Shown: positions 43,951-52,523, counted from the first letter of the stretch. The stretch: DNA of 64,000 bases from Bacteroidales bacterium (GCA_017430365.1 JAFRNC010000004.1:62001-126000), one strand, 5' to 3'. Program-made: numbers and translations. The notes: generated by a model from the letters alone, not told the origin.

Positions 43951-43958
43951 TAAATTTG
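43951..43958 (+). promoter_or_regulatory. Promoter -7 box (TAAATTTG) for DHODH-like-cinA operon
   Basis: Exact TAnnTTTG match five bases past the regulator stop codon and 20 bases before the ATG at 43978. Confidence 0.6.
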
Positions 43959-43977
43959 CAGTCAGTACGACCACGCC

Positions 43978-44712
43978 ATGGCTGCAAACAAAAACATTCC
44001 TTTTCTCAGGCTGCTGAAGTACGCTCCCTTCCTGCTGCCTTTATTGAGGTTGCTTTATAAGAGGAATACTCCCCTGCTCAAAGTCGAACGCATGGGCCTT
44101 ACGTTCCAGGGTCCTGTAGGTGTCGCTGCCGGAGTCGACCGCCGTGGAGAATATACGGACATAATCAGCTGCTATTCTCCGAGTTTCGTCGAAATCGGTC
44201 CTCTCCGCGACGTCATGGTCGCCATACAGAATCTGCAGAAGCGCAAGGAGGATATCATCGTACTGGCCAATTTGAGCAATAATAAGGATATCGAGCGATC
44301 CTTCTCGCTCATCTATGACTTCGTGGACGGCATCGTGATCAATGTATCACTCAACAGTACCGTCAGCAAAGTAATCGATCACCTTCTGGAACTCCGGCGC
44401 TACAATGATGCATATAAACCCATCATTTTCAAACTTTTCCCGGACCTGACCCAGGATACGATAGAGGAACTGGCCGATTACATGCTCCGCAGCGGGATAG
44501 ACGGGGTCATGGTAAATGCGGCATTCGTCGACCAGATCAGGGAAAAGACACTCGGTCTCCTTCCCATCATAGCCATAGCGGAGGTTTCAGCTCCGGAAAG
44601 GGCGGCCCAGATGCTCGATACCGGGGCCGACCTGATAGCGGTGACCAATTCCCCCCTCCATTACGGTCCGAAGTATATCTACAAGATTCTCAAATATTTG
44701 GATAAACGATGA
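43978..44712 (+). CDS. Shortened dihydroorotate dehydrogenase-like protein
   Basis: 244 aa against about 320-340 for class 2 DHODH. The scaffold is recognisable: a hydrophobic N-terminal helix, VERMGLTFQGPVGVAAGVDR, FVEIGPL, IVINVSLNST and FKLFPDLTQD. But several FMN and substrate residues differ: AAGxDK reads AAGVDRR, the NVSSPNT block reads NVSLNST, the TNTT block reads VNAA, and the phosphate-binding GGI reads AEV. It is therefore probably not an active pyrimidine enzyme; it may bind another ligand. Its stop overlaps cinA by 4 bp. Confidence 0.75.
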   Translation: MAANKNIPFLRLLKYAPFLLPLLRLLYKRNTPLLKVERMGLTFQGPVGVAAGVDRRGEYTDIISCYSPSFVEIGPLRDVMVAIQNLQKRKEDIIVLANLSNNKDIERSFSLIYDFVDGIVINVSLNSTVSKVIDHLLELRRYNDAYKPIIFKLFPDLTQDTIEELADYMLRSGIDGVMVNAAFVDQIREKTLGLLPIIAIAEVSAPERAAQMLDTGADLIAVTNSPLHYGPKYIYKILKYLDKR

Positions 44713-45959
44713 AAACAGCTTCGATCTGCACCATCGGCGATGAGATACTCATCGGCCAGATCGTCGATACCAACTCATCCCACATATCACGCGAACTCAA
44801 TCTCCTCGGAATCCAGGTCAGGAACATGACCTCTATCGGTGACGACCGTTCCCGCATCATCGAGGAACTTGGCAACTGTCTGGACAATACCGACATAGTC
44901 ATAGTAACAGGCGGACTCGGCCCCACCAAGGACGATATCACCAAGGATGCCCTCAGGGAGCTTTCCGGCTCCGCCGGATACAGGATATCCCCTAAGCAGA
45001 TGGCTCATATAGAGAGGATTCTCAAAGCCAGGGGCATTCCCATGATAGAAAACAACCGGGCCCAGGCTATGGTTCCCGACAATTGTACCGTGATTCCCAA
45101 CAAGTTGGGCACCGCCCCCGGGATGGCTTTCTACGGATTGGGTAAGAACGGCACATCCGCCCTCTATTCCCTTCCCGGCGTACCGTTCGAAGCCGTCGGC
45201 CTGCTCCCCGACGTGATGGCCGACATACGCGGGCATTTCGACCTGGAGGCCATCACGCACCATACCATAGTCACTTTCGGCATCCCCGAATCCACGCTGG
45301 CGAAGCAGATCGAGCCTTGGGAAGACGCCCTTCCCGACAACATCCACCTGGCATATCTGCCGGACCCGACCCTCGGAGTCAGGCTCAGACTCACCCAGTT
45401 CGGAGGAGAAGCCGATTTCAAGCCTTATATAGCTGAACTGCAGAAGATCCTGGGCAATGCAATTTACGGGGAAGGCGACGATACGCTTCAGAGCGTGATC
45501 GGCCGCCGTCTACGCGAAGCAGGAAAGACCCTCGCTCTTGCGGAATCCTGTACGGGAGGTCATCTCTCTGAACTGATCACTTCGGTAGCCGGTTGCAGCG
45601 ATTACTACAAAGGCTCTGTCACCTCCTACTCCAACGAGGTGAAAATGAAGGTATTGGGCGTAAGTGCCGACACTTTGCGCCAGTTCGGTGCAGTAAGCGA
45701 ACAGTGCGTAAGGGAGATGTCTTCCGGTGTACTCCGCGCCCTTGACACCGACTACGCCGTAGCGACCTCCGGCATCGCCGGCCCCGGAGGCGGCTCACCT
45801 GAAAAACCGGTCGGAACCGCCTGGCTCGCGGCTGCCAAACGTCTCCCTGACGGCAGCATCTCCGTAGCTACACAATGCGTACATTTCGCCTCGTCACGCT
45901 CAGTCAACATAGAGCGTTTCGCATCTTATGCACTCGATCTTCTCCGCAGAAACCTGTAA
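44709..45959 (+). CDS. cinA: CinA-family protein (nicotinamide-nucleotide amidase / competence-damage inducible)
   Basis: 416 aa. The N-terminal MoCF-like domain has ASICTIGDEILIGQIVDTNS and IVTGGLGPTKDDITK; the C-terminal CinA/PncC domain from about residue 255 has LALAESCTGGHLSELITSVAG and the ATSGIAGPGGGSPEKPVGTAW block. The full two-domain form hydrolyses NMN to NaMN in pyridine-nucleotide salvage and may also act on ADP-ribose. Translationally coupled (ATGA) to the DHODH-like gene. Confidence 0.94.
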   Translation: MKTASICTIGDEILIGQIVDTNSSHISRELNLLGIQVRNMTSIGDDRSRIIEELGNCLDNTDIVIVTGGLGPTKDDITKDALRELSGSAGYRISPKQMAHIERILKARGIPMIENNRAQAMVPDNCTVIPNKLGTAPGMAFYGLGKNGTSALYSLPGVPFEAVGLLPDVMADIRGHFDLEAITHHTIVTFGIPESTLAKQIEPWEDALPDNIHLAYLPDPTLGVRLRLTQFGGEADFKPYIAELQKILGNAIYGEGDDTLQSVIGRRLREAGKTLALAESCTGGHLSELITSVAGCSDYYKGSVTSYSNEVKMKVLGVSADTLRQFGAVSEQCVREMSSGVLRALDTDYAVATSGIAGPGGGSPEKPVGTAWLAAAKRLPDGSISVATQCVHFASSRSVNIERFASYALDLLRRNL

Positions 45960-45971
45960 TATACTACTGCC

Positions 45972-47138
45972 ATGAAAAGACTTATATTCTTACTCCTAAT
46001 TCCCCTCACCCTTATGGTATCTTGTAAAAACAACCCTGAAAAAGAGCAGGTTGCAAAACTTGACCAACTATGCTCATCCCTTTTCCCCGACGGTGAGCCG
46101 GGTGCGGCAGTACTGGTGATGAAGGGCGACGACATAATCTTCGACAAGGGCTACGGCATAGCCGATATAGAAACGAAAAAAGCCATAGACGGCAATACAT
46201 TTTTCAATATAGCCTCGGTCTCCAAACAGTTCACGGCGGTGGCTGTCCTTCAACTTGCAGAAGAGGGCAAATTGTCGCTTGAAGATCCTGTCTCCAAGTA
46301 TTTCCCCGAGTTCAAGGCTCCTTTCTGGAATGATATACGGATCAAGCACCTTCTCTCCCACTCTTCCGGTGTGCCTGACGCCCGTGGCGGTATTCCGCGC
46401 GAGCTGAAGATCAAGGGCGACGAGAAACTGGCCATGTCCTATCTCCCTGACCTGGATTTCCTTCATTTCCAGCCTGGTGAAGCCTATGAATACATGAATC
46501 CCACCTTCGTCATGTGCGGGGCGATCGTCGAGAAGGTCAGCGGACAGCCTTTTACAGAATATGTGGCAGAGCATATTTTCAAGCCCGCAGGAATGGACAA
46601 GACCCTGTATTTCGACCCCGTGCATCAGGAACTGATCCCGGATATGGCGCACGGCTATGAATATGAAGATGTGGAAGATATGCCAGAGGAACGCACTGCA
46701 GGAAGCGCTGCTTCCGATGAACCCAAGAACTGGTATGAGTACGACTACGGAGAGGAGACTTTCTTCGCCACCCGCCCCGACGGCGGTATCTACACTTCCA
46801 CACATCAGTTCGTACAGTGGGAAAAGGCTTTGCGCGCCAATAAGGTTTTGTCGGAGGCTTCCCGCGTCGATGCACAGTCGCCGCACACATTCGCCAGCGA
46901 CAGCCCCTGGAGCGATTACCAGAACCGCCCGAACACCTGGTACGGCTATGGATGGTTCATCGAACCCAAGACCGACTCCACCAAGGAGGTAATCTACCAT
47001 ACCGGAGACAACGGCGGTTTCAAGATACTTGCCGCCCGCTACCCCGAAGACAATGCACTGGTGCTGATTTTCGCCAACCGTGCAGACTGGGACCGCTACG
47101 AAGTCATGCAGCAGTTCGAAGCTATCCTGGGCCTGTAG
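45972..47138 (+). CDS. Serine hydrolase lipoprotein, class C beta-lactamase family
   Basis: 388 aa with lipobox MVSC (Cys about 18). The catalytic SxxK is S82VSK85 in FFNIASVSKQFTA, and the YxN motif is in YEYMNPTF. The third motif region is near VIYHTGDNGGF. The family includes beta-lactamases, D-aminopeptidases and esterases acting on the periplasmic side; nothing marks this as an antibiotic-resistance enzyme. It starts 12 bp after cinA, so it may be in the same transcript. A second family member lies at 49937-51085. Confidence 0.88.
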   Translation: MKRLIFLLLIPLTLMVSCKNNPEKEQVAKLDQLCSSLFPDGEPGAAVLVMKGDDIIFDKGYGIADIETKKAIDGNTFFNIASVSKQFTAVAVLQLAEEGKLSLEDPVSKYFPEFKAPFWNDIRIKHLLSHSSGVPDARGGIPRELKIKGDEKLAMSYLPDLDFLHFQPGEAYEYMNPTFVMCGAIVEKVSGQPFTEYVAEHIFKPAGMDKTLYFDPVHQELIPDMAHGYEYEDVEDMPEERTAGSAASDEPKNWYEYDYGEETFFATRPDGGIYTSTHQFVQWEKALRANKVLSEASRVDAQSPHTFASDSPWSDYQNRPNTWYGYGWFIEPKTDSTKEVIYHTGDNGGFKILAARYPEDNALVLIFANRADWDRYEVMQQFEAILGL

Positions 47139-47164
47139 GTTAGCTCAACCGGAATCGTATCTGA

Positions 47165-48283
47165 TCAATCATCATACTCGCCGTACTCGCAGCCGACATT
47201 TTCGGCGTGGATACGGTCGACAAGCGTGTCGTCATGGCCGAACAGCTGGACCGTGCCGACGCCATTACCGCCATTCCAGAGGCGTTTATGACGTTTAGAG
47301 CCATCCGGAGCCTCATAATTGACCAACAGCATATCCTTTTTCTCACAGCTTATATCGGTAACCATCCTGCCTGACGTACTGCGCTGCTCCACATGCCAGA
47401 TAATCCGGGTGTCTGTCTCCCGGCAGTCGAAATCGGTATGTACGAGAGTCCATGCCTTTGAGAAGTTGAACTCATAGGGTTTTCCCTCGTACCAGAATGC
47501 GGACAGGAGCTTGCGCGGCAACGCTACCGGGCCAACCTTCGGCCGTCCCCCACCGATATCGAAAACACTGTCATTCAATCTCTTCCCGCTGATTTCACTT
47601 GTCAGGTTGCAAGACGAAAGCCAGACCCAGGGCGAAGTGAAATCCTTGCCCCAGTTCTTGTCGGCATAGCCGTAACAGTCTTCCGGACGGACTATGTAAC
47701 GGTGCCCGTTCCACACGACCTCTCCTTCGAATTCCGTTTTCATGCCTTCCGCATGCCAGAACATTTCGAAAGCTTCGGCGGTCCGGAAGACTTTGTCAGC
47801 GCCGAAACCGACGTTGAAAGCCGTAATCTTCCTGATTTTCAAATCCCAGGACATTTCTCCGTCAGAGCACATCCATTCGGGATGAGCCGCCGAATTCTCA
47901 ACTCTCACATGTCCGTGAGTATGCGTCTCGGTAAGGAAACAGTCATCAGCATTTATTGAAAAAGGCACTCCCCAATCCACATCGATACGTTTCCATCCGA
48001 AAAAACGGTGCAGCTGCGCTGCATCCTCTCCCCAGCTCCCCGCCTTTACCATCAGGTATGAAGGATGTATCCCGGCCTCCCTGTTCCCAGGCAGCTGGCC
48101 GAAAACCGGCTCATCTCCGCCGAGGGCAGGATTGCAAAGGAAAAACTCTATGAAAAAAGGCTTGGCCTCTCCGCTCTGCGGATCATGGGCGGTGAAGGAG
48201 TGCCACCACCAGTCATACCCCTTATGCGCCTGAACGCCAAAGAGTTGGCAGGCATCCCGTGAAATATCGTGCGTATTGAACAT
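47165..48283 (-). CDS. Tocopherol-cyclase-like / lipocalin-type protein of unknown function
   Basis: 372 aa, no signal peptide. DWWWHSF near the start and GYADKNWGKDFTSPWVWLSS in the middle are the motifs of the tocopherol-cyclase/CrtC-like fold, two lipocalin-type barrels. No tocopherol pathway is expected here, so the ligand is unknown; hydrophobic-molecule binding or hydratase activity are possibilities. A TATCTTTG box at 48302-48309 lies inside the longer ORF and fixes the start at 48283. Convergent with the upstream serine hydrolase. Confidence 0.7.
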   Translation of the reverse strand: MFNTHDISRDACQLFGVQAHKGYDWWWHSFTAHDPQSGEAKPFFIEFFLCNPALGGDEPVFGQLPGNREAGIHPSYLMVKAGSWGEDAAQLHRFFGWKRIDVDWGVPFSINADDCFLTETHTHGHVRVENSAAHPEWMCSDGEMSWDLKIRKITAFNVGFGADKVFRTAEAFEMFWHAEGMKTEFEGEVVWNGHRYIVRPEDCYGYADKNWGKDFTSPWVWLSSCNLTSEISGKRLNDSVFDIGGGRPKVGPVALPRKLLSAFWYEGKPYEFNFSKAWTLVHTDFDCRETDTRIIWHVEQRSTSGRMVTDISCEKKDMLLVNYEAPDGSKRHKRLWNGGNGVGTVQLFGHDDTLVDRIHAENVGCEYGEYDD

Positions 48284-48301
48284 GTCATTCGATTTGTATT
48301 G

Positions 48302-48309
48302 CAAAGATA
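48302..48309 (-). promoter_or_regulatory. Promoter -7 box (TATCTTTG) for tocopherol-cyclase-like gene
   Basis: Exact TAnnTTTG match on the minus strand, 18 bases before the start codon chosen at 48283. Confidence 0.65.
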
Positions 48310-48392
48310 ACAATTAAATACTCTTCCTTTCCCTGCAATGCAGGCATCGGATAATCAGGCGGCAGCGACTTGGCGGAGACGGAAAATATGGT

Positions 48393-48400
48393 TATTTTTG
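48393..48400 (+). promoter_or_regulatory. Promoter -7 box (TATTTTTG) for esterase gene
   Basis: Exact TAnnTTTG match with TTG 20 bases upstream (48370-48372); ATG follows at 48431. Confidence 0.65.
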
Positions 48401-48430
48401 TAGTAATGATAATATGTAAAGACAGAGCCT

Positions 48431-49303
48431 ATGAAAAAGTTTGTCATCTGCTTGAGTTTGTTCTGCCTCGTTGCGGCTACCGCCACTGCACAGCCGCTGC
48501 GTGAGAGCCAGATCCGCACGGAAACCGTCCACAGCACTATCCTCGGAGAGGACGTACAGGTCAACGTCTACCTTCCGGCCGGGTACGATGCACAGGGAGA
48601 AAAACTGTATCCTTCAGTCTATCTGCTGCACGGCCTGTCTGATACATACACCGCCTGGGAAGAAAAGGGCCAGATGAAGAATGTGGCGGACCAGTTGTTC
48701 GCTGCCGGCGAGGCCACGCGTATGATCATAATCATGCCCAACGCCGGTGATCCGGACACCCACAACGTCTGGAACGGCTACTTCAATATGCCCGGCCGCA
48801 ATTATGAGGATTTCTTCTTCGGCGAACTGATCCCCGCGATGGAATCGCGTTTCAGGATCAGGGGCGACAAGGAACACCGCGCCATCATGGGCCTGTCGAT
48901 GGGCGGCGGCGGCAGTACCGTATACAGCCAGCGTCATCCTGAAATGTTCTCCAGCTGCTACGCCATGAGTGCGTGGCTGGACAACAACGATCCGTGGTCT
49001 GACAATCCGCAGGACAAACTCTATATCGTATGCAAGTCTGTGCATGAACACTCCGCCATCGAATTCGTAAAACAGGCCGACGATGCAACGATTGCCAAGC
49101 TCCGTACCGTCAAATGGTTCATCGACTGCGGCGACGACGATTTCCTGCTGGACCTGTCGCTCAATCTGTATCAGGAGATGCGCAAGCGCAACGTAAGGGC
49201 GGAACTCCGCGTACGTGACGGATGGCATTTCTGGGAATACTGGCATCAGGCACTCCGCATCGCCCTCCCCTTCGCCTCTCGCAACTTCGGTACCCCGGAA
49301 TAA
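48431..49303 (+). CDS. Exported esterase (esterase D / mycolyltransferase-like alpha/beta hydrolase)
   Basis: 290 aa with a signal peptide (MKKFVICLSLFCLVAATATAQ). Alpha/beta-hydrolase landmarks: PSVYLLHGLSDTYTAW, MIIIMPNAGD, nucleophile elbow GLSMGGGG (Ser about 156), and FIDCGDDDFLLD with GWHFWEYWHQAL carrying the likely Asp and His. Relatives include feruloyl esterases and S-formylglutathione hydrolase; the exported form suits removal of ester groups from glycans. Followed 12 bp later by a hypothetical protein gene. Confidence 0.88.
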   Translation: MKKFVICLSLFCLVAATATAQPLRESQIRTETVHSTILGEDVQVNVYLPAGYDAQGEKLYPSVYLLHGLSDTYTAWEEKGQMKNVADQLFAAGEATRMIIIMPNAGDPDTHNVWNGYFNMPGRNYEDFFFGELIPAMESRFRIRGDKEHRAIMGLSMGGGGSTVYSQRHPEMFSSCYAMSAWLDNNDPWSDNPQDKLYIVCKSVHEHSAIEFVKQADDATIAKLRTVKWFIDCGDDDFLLDLSLNLYQEMRKRNVRAELRVRDGWHFWEYWHQALRIALPFASRNFGTPE

Positions 49304-49315
49304 CAGGCACACACA

Positions 49316-49927
49316 ATGAAAAGAGCAGCAATGACCCTGTTATTCGCTTTCTGCGCCCTCGCCCTGGCGGCTCAGGACGAAGGCGTACGTGTGGATTTCA
49401 AAGGCTCGAAACCCACTATCAGCGACTTTGTCTGGACTTACCTTTCCAAAGCCGCGCTGGACGATGAAGGCGTTATCGACGAAGCCACCAATTCAGTGAA
49501 ACAAGCCTGGATCCGGTACCGCAATGGCCTTCCTCTGGAAGAAGGCGAAACGATTACCGTTGACACAAAAAACGGCTACGCAGTCTACGAATCCAGAAAT
49601 GACGGGATCCTGTTCAAGGTTGAAATGTGCTTCTGGAATGATTCTGACAGGAAACATAAACTGTTTGCCATCAATTATCAATCATTCTTCAACGGCAAAC
49701 CCGCCGGCGGGCAGTTTGACGGTCTCCGTTTCTGGCGTTACGACAATGCGGCCAGGACGATGACCTGGCTTGACGACGGCGGCTTCGAAGTGGAGTATTA
49801 CAATACCTCATACGCCCTGCCCCGTACCGGCAAAGACATAATCGTCACACGATGGTCCGACGATGGGACGAAGAAGCAGGAAACGCTGAAATGGAACGGG
49901 CACGATTTCGCACCCGTAAAAAAGTAA
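49316..49927 (+). CDS. Exported protein of unknown function
   Basis: 203 aa with a signal peptide (MKRAAMTLLFAFCALALAAQ). The mature part is beta-rich and hydrophilic (ITVDTKNGYAVYESRNDG, FKVEMCFWNDSDRKHKLFAI, MTWLDDGGFEVEYYNTSYAL). I recognise no family. It probably shares the esterase transcript. It ends 9 bp from the convergent serine hydrolase gene, with no visible terminator between. Confidence 0.7.
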   Translation: MKRAAMTLLFAFCALALAAQDEGVRVDFKGSKPTISDFVWTYLSKAALDDEGVIDEATNSVKQAWIRYRNGLPLEEGETITVDTKNGYAVYESRNDGILFKVEMCFWNDSDRKHKLFAINYQSFFNGKPAGGQFDGLRFWRYDNAARTMTWLDDGGFEVEYYNTSYALPRTGKDIIVTRWSDDGTKKQETLKWNGHDFAPVKK

Positions 49928-49936
49928 ACCTTAACC

Positions 49937-51085
49937 TCAGTTCCGGATCCAGTCGTTGAGCGGAAGTTCGTCTCCTGTAAGTTGTTTCAGGAACGGATTG
50001 AGCAGGTCGTGACCTGTCGCCCGGTTCGAGAAATAAACGAATCCCTCTTGAGTGGCGGGATGCAGCAGCCATAACGCCTTGAAGTTTCCATTGTCGCCCC
50101 AGTGCCAGAAATACTCGCCGCCTTCCGGAGCATCCACTCCGTCCGGTGAGTCGGCAGCCTCCTCAGTCAGCGCACCGAACCCAAGGCACCAGAATACCGA
50201 AGAGTCGCAGGCACGCGGTTCGTCCGCATAGCGCTGCGCATGTACCTGAAGCCTGAACATCTCCTCGTGCGCCGCTTCCGACAGCCCTTCACCATTCAGA
50301 AGGCCGCGCTGCAGGAAGTGGGAATACTCTATCGCATTGGTACGCAGGGTATAAGCGCAGTTGGCCCGGGGGTGGCGGCCCTGGCCCCGGTTCTCGCCTT
50401 CACGGTTATAACCGGGCAACGCCAGCGTGTCATAGGCCGGCTGCCAGGCATATGAAGTCGAAGGCATGTCGAACGGTATGAACACTTCTCTCCGGGCGAT
50501 CTCGTCAAGCGGCTGCCCCTGGATGGCCTCGACGGCCCTCTGGAGGAAAGCATAACCCTCACCCGAATAGGCGAAGCAGGAATCGGCCGGATACTTGAAA
50601 GTGATGCGGCTCGTCGGCCATTCGTCCGACGAAGGGCTTGTAGCCCAGTTGGGCAGACCGGTCTGGTGGGAAAGCACGATGCGCGGCGTCAGAACGCCGG
50701 CCATCTCCTTGTCTTCAAAGCGGTCGATATCCGTATACTCGGAAATGGGCGTATCGAGATCGATCTCGCCCCGGTCCACCATCTTCATCACAATGTAAGC
50801 AAACAGCGGCTTGCTGAGCGAAGCCGCCTGGAAGATACTCTCCTCACCTATAGGAAGCGGCATGTCGAAAACGGTATCCTGCGCACAGACAAGCCCGTGG
50901 ACATTGCCTTGCGGAGAAAAATAAGCATACTGAAACACAGGGATCCCGCAGGAATCAACCAGCGGCTGCAATCCGTCGATCGCGGCCTCCACGACTGGAT
51001 TGATCTGTTCCTTCTTTGTGTCACATCCTGCGACCAGCAGCAGAGCCGCCAAGGACAAAACAAGAAGATTTCTCATATCTGACAA
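49937..51085 (-). CDS. Serine hydrolase lipoprotein, class C beta-lactamase family (second copy)
   Basis: 382 aa with lipobox LVAGC (Cys about 21). The catalytic SxxK is S89LSK92 in FQAASLSKPLF; the second motif reads YSGEGYAFLQ, as in esterase-type members, rather than YxN; the HWGDNGNFKA block provides the third motif. Predicted periplasmic esterase or peptidase. It resembles the protein at 45972-47138 in layout but not closely in sequence, so it is not a recent duplicate. It is divergent from tRNA-Val. Confidence 0.87.
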   Translation of the reverse strand: MSDMRNLLVLSLAALLLVAGCDTKKEQINPVVEAAIDGLQPLVDSCGIPVFQYAYFSPQGNVHGLVCAQDTVFDMPLPIGEESIFQAASLSKPLFAYIVMKMVDRGEIDLDTPISEYTDIDRFEDKEMAGVLTPRIVLSHQTGLPNWATSPSSDEWPTSRITFKYPADSCFAYSGEGYAFLQRAVEAIQGQPLDEIARREVFIPFDMPSTSYAWQPAYDTLALPGYNREGENRGQGRHPRANCAYTLRTNAIEYSHFLQRGLLNGEGLSEAAHEEMFRLQVHAQRYADEPRACDSSVFWCLGFGALTEEAADSPDGVDAPEGGEYFWHWGDNGNFKALWLLHPATQEGFVYFSNRATGHDLLNPFLKQLTGDELPLNDWIRN

Positions 51086-51092
51086 TCTAAAT

Positions 51093-51123
51093 TTTGCGTT
51101 TTCTCAAAAAGTTCATACCTTTG
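51093..51123 (+). promoter_or_regulatory. Promoter of tRNA-Val
   Basis: TTTG (51093-51096), 19-base spacer, TACCTTTG (51116-51123), with the tRNA 5' end 11 bases later. The -7 box is identical to that of tRNA-Ala. Confidence 0.85.
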
Positions 51124-51133
51124 TCGCCCACAA

Positions 51134-51211
51134 GGAAGCATAGCTCAGCTGGTTTAGAGCACCTGCCTTACAAGCAGGGGGTCACTGGTTCGAATCCAGT
51201 TGTTTCCACCA
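51134..51211 (+). tRNA. tRNA-Val(TAC)
   Basis: Cloverleaf with acceptor GGAAGCA / TGTTTCC, D arm GCTC/GAGC, anticodon stem CCTGC/GCAGG with loop CTTACAA (anticodon TAC), and T arm CTGG-TTCGAAT-CCAG. The 3' CCA is encoded (51209-51211), unlike in the tRNA-Ala of this window. Confidence 0.97.
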
Positions 51212-51212
51212 C

Positions 51213-51235
51213 AGCCGCCTCAGGGCGGCTTTTTT
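51213..51235 (+). terminator. Intrinsic terminator of tRNA-Val
   Basis: Stem AGCCGCC / GGCGGCT with loop TCAG, followed by five T. Confidence 0.9.
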
Positions 51236-51352
51236 GTTTCTTCCTTGCTGATACAAATATAGCAATCTTTCCGGAACGTTGGGCGGGGGAATCAAGCAGA
51301 AAACCGTTGTCCCCAAGTAAGGGTGCTATAGATGGCTAGAGTCAGCATCGCC

Positions 51353-51387
51353 GTGGACTCCGGCCACTTTTCAGGGGTGGAGTCCAC
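51353..51387. repeat. Inverted repeat in the gap after tRNA-Val
   Basis: GTGGACTCC (51353-51361) and GGAGTCCAC (51379-51387) form a perfect 9-bp stem with a 17-base loop. A second one, GCCGGGAC / GTCCCGGC (51424-51431 and 51448-51455), overlaps the end of the HD-domain gene. Neither is followed by a T-run. The rest of 51236-51444 holds nothing I can identify. Confidence 0.55.
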
Positions 51388-51444
51388 ACAGACAGGCCAT
51401 ACATATAGTTCAACGACGGGTTAGCCGGGACAATGAAAATCACG

Positions 51445-52050
51445 TTAGTCCCGGCAGGCAGCACTTTCCTCTGCCACCCTCTCTTCGCACTCCCTCATTG
51501 CATCAAGGGTCTTCTGCAGGACATCATCCAGGGGCCAGCCAAGCATCTCGGCCCCCTGCTCAATCACTTCGCGCGAGCAGCCGGCTGCAAATCCCTTTGA
51601 CTTGTACTTTTTCTTGAGGGATTTCAGTTCCATATCCTGGACACTTTTCGAAGGACGCATGAGTGCGGCGGCCCCTATCAGTCCGGTGAGTTCGTCGGTA
51701 GCGAAAAGCACTTTTTCCATGATGTGCTCAGGTTTGACATCCACATGCATTCCGTAGGTGTGGCTGCAAATGGCATGGATCATATCTTCACCCACTCCCC
51801 CTTCGCGCAGCAGTTCCGGTGCCTTGATGCAGTGCTCCTCAGGGTACATCTCGAAATCGATATCGTGCAGCAGTCCCACGATTCCCCAGAAATCCTCCTC
51901 GTAGGCAAAACCCAGCTGCTTCGCGTACCAGCGCATCACCCCTTCCACCGTCAGGGCATGATGGATGTGGAACGGGTCCTTGTTGTATTTTTTCAGCAGC
52001 TCCAAAGCCGCTTCACGTGAGACAGTACTTTGATGTTTGTCAGATGCCAT
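51445..52050 (-). CDS. HD-domain phosphohydrolase
   Basis: 201 aa. FHIHHALTVEGVMRWYA, the metal-binding HD in GLLHDIDFEMYPEEH, and AICSHTYGMH are in HD-superfamily order, followed by VLFATDELTGLIGAAALMRP with the final Asp. Many proteins of this compact type are annotated as hydrolases of unknown substrate. It has a 43-bp gap to the next gene and no partner that tells its role. Confidence 0.85.
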   Translation of the reverse strand: MASDKHQSTVSREAALELLKKYNKDPFHIHHALTVEGVMRWYAKQLGFAYEEDFWGIVGLLHDIDFEMYPEEHCIKAPELLREGGVGEDMIHAICSHTYGMHVDVKPEHIMEKVLFATDELTGLIGAAALMRPSKSVQDMELKSLKKKYKSKGFAAGCSREVIEQGAEMLGWPLDDVLQKTLDAMRECEERVAEESAACRD

Positions 52051-52093
52051 AGTTCGGGGATTATATGAATAAAAATGATAATAATCAGTCGAG

Positions 52094-52369
52094 TCAGTCT
52101 TTCAGGCCGGGCAGGCTGACGGCACAACAACATATCTGATCGTAGTCCGGGATCAGCTTGTCTCCTTCATCAAGGATGAAATCGCTCAAGGGGATTCTCA
52201 CACCGGGATGTTTTTCTTCCGAGTGTCCCGAATACACCTGCAGGCTGCCTTCATCGATCCATACGGACATGCCGCGCCAATCCGATGCGCCCGCATCTTT
52301 GATGTATCCCTCCACTATTTCCACAATACGGTCGGCAATAAGGTCAGCGTTATCCTGGTGTATTCTCAT
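52094..52369 (-). CDS. Small protein of unknown function
   Basis: 91 aa from the ATG at 52369, placed 8 bases after a TATCTTTG -7 box (52384-52377). It is acidic, predicted alpha/beta (NADLIADRIVEIVEGYIKDA, SVWIDEGSLQVYSGH, RIPLSDFILDEGDKLIPDYD) and ends near a Cys triplet (ICCCAVS). I recognise no family. The very short leader suggests nearly leaderless translation. Confidence 0.6.
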   Translation of the reverse strand: MRIHQDNADLIADRIVEIVEGYIKDAGASDWRGMSVWIDEGSLQVYSGHSEEKHPGVRIPLSDFILDEGDKLIPDYDQICCCAVSLPGLKD

Positions 52370-52376
52370 GGTTTTA

Positions 52377-52384
52377 CAAAGATA
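52377..52384 (-). promoter_or_regulatory. Promoter -7 box (TATCTTTG) for small protein gene
   Basis: Exact TAnnTTTG match on the minus strand, seven bases upstream of the ATG at 52369. Confidence 0.6.
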
Positions 52385-52469
52385 ACAAACATCCGGTACT
52401 AATAAAACATGCCTGCTATGAGACAAAGCGGGCTTTGTTCAGACGGAAGAGGGAAATTTTTGCAATAGA

Positions 52470-52523
52470 ATGTACGCGAGGAACAACAATAACCATCACC
52501 ACCACCATATCTTTTTAAGATAG
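52470..52523 (+). CDS. hisL: his operon leader peptide (17 aa)
   Basis: ATG at 52470 to TAG at 52521-52523 encodes MYARNNNNHHHHHIFLR, with five consecutive histidine codons after four Asn. A run of His codons in a short ORF directly before a rho-independent terminator and hisG is the classic sign of histidine attenuation. A weak promoter (TTTG 52434-52437, AATTTTTG 52455-52462) lies just upstream. A small hairpin ATCTT/AAGAT (52509-52521) within the ORF could serve as a pause. The operon it should control is almost wholly gone. Confidence 0.85.
   Translation: MYARNNNNHHHHHIFLR

Noticed and set aside
45972..51085. The two class C-type serine hydrolases as antibiotic beta-lactamases
   Set aside because: They carry SxxK but lack clear class C beta-lactamase specificity features, and one has YSG in place of YxN; family-level naming only.
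51094..51339. Open frame running through tRNA-Val
   Set aside because: It overlaps the tRNA promoter, gene and terminator; chance frame.
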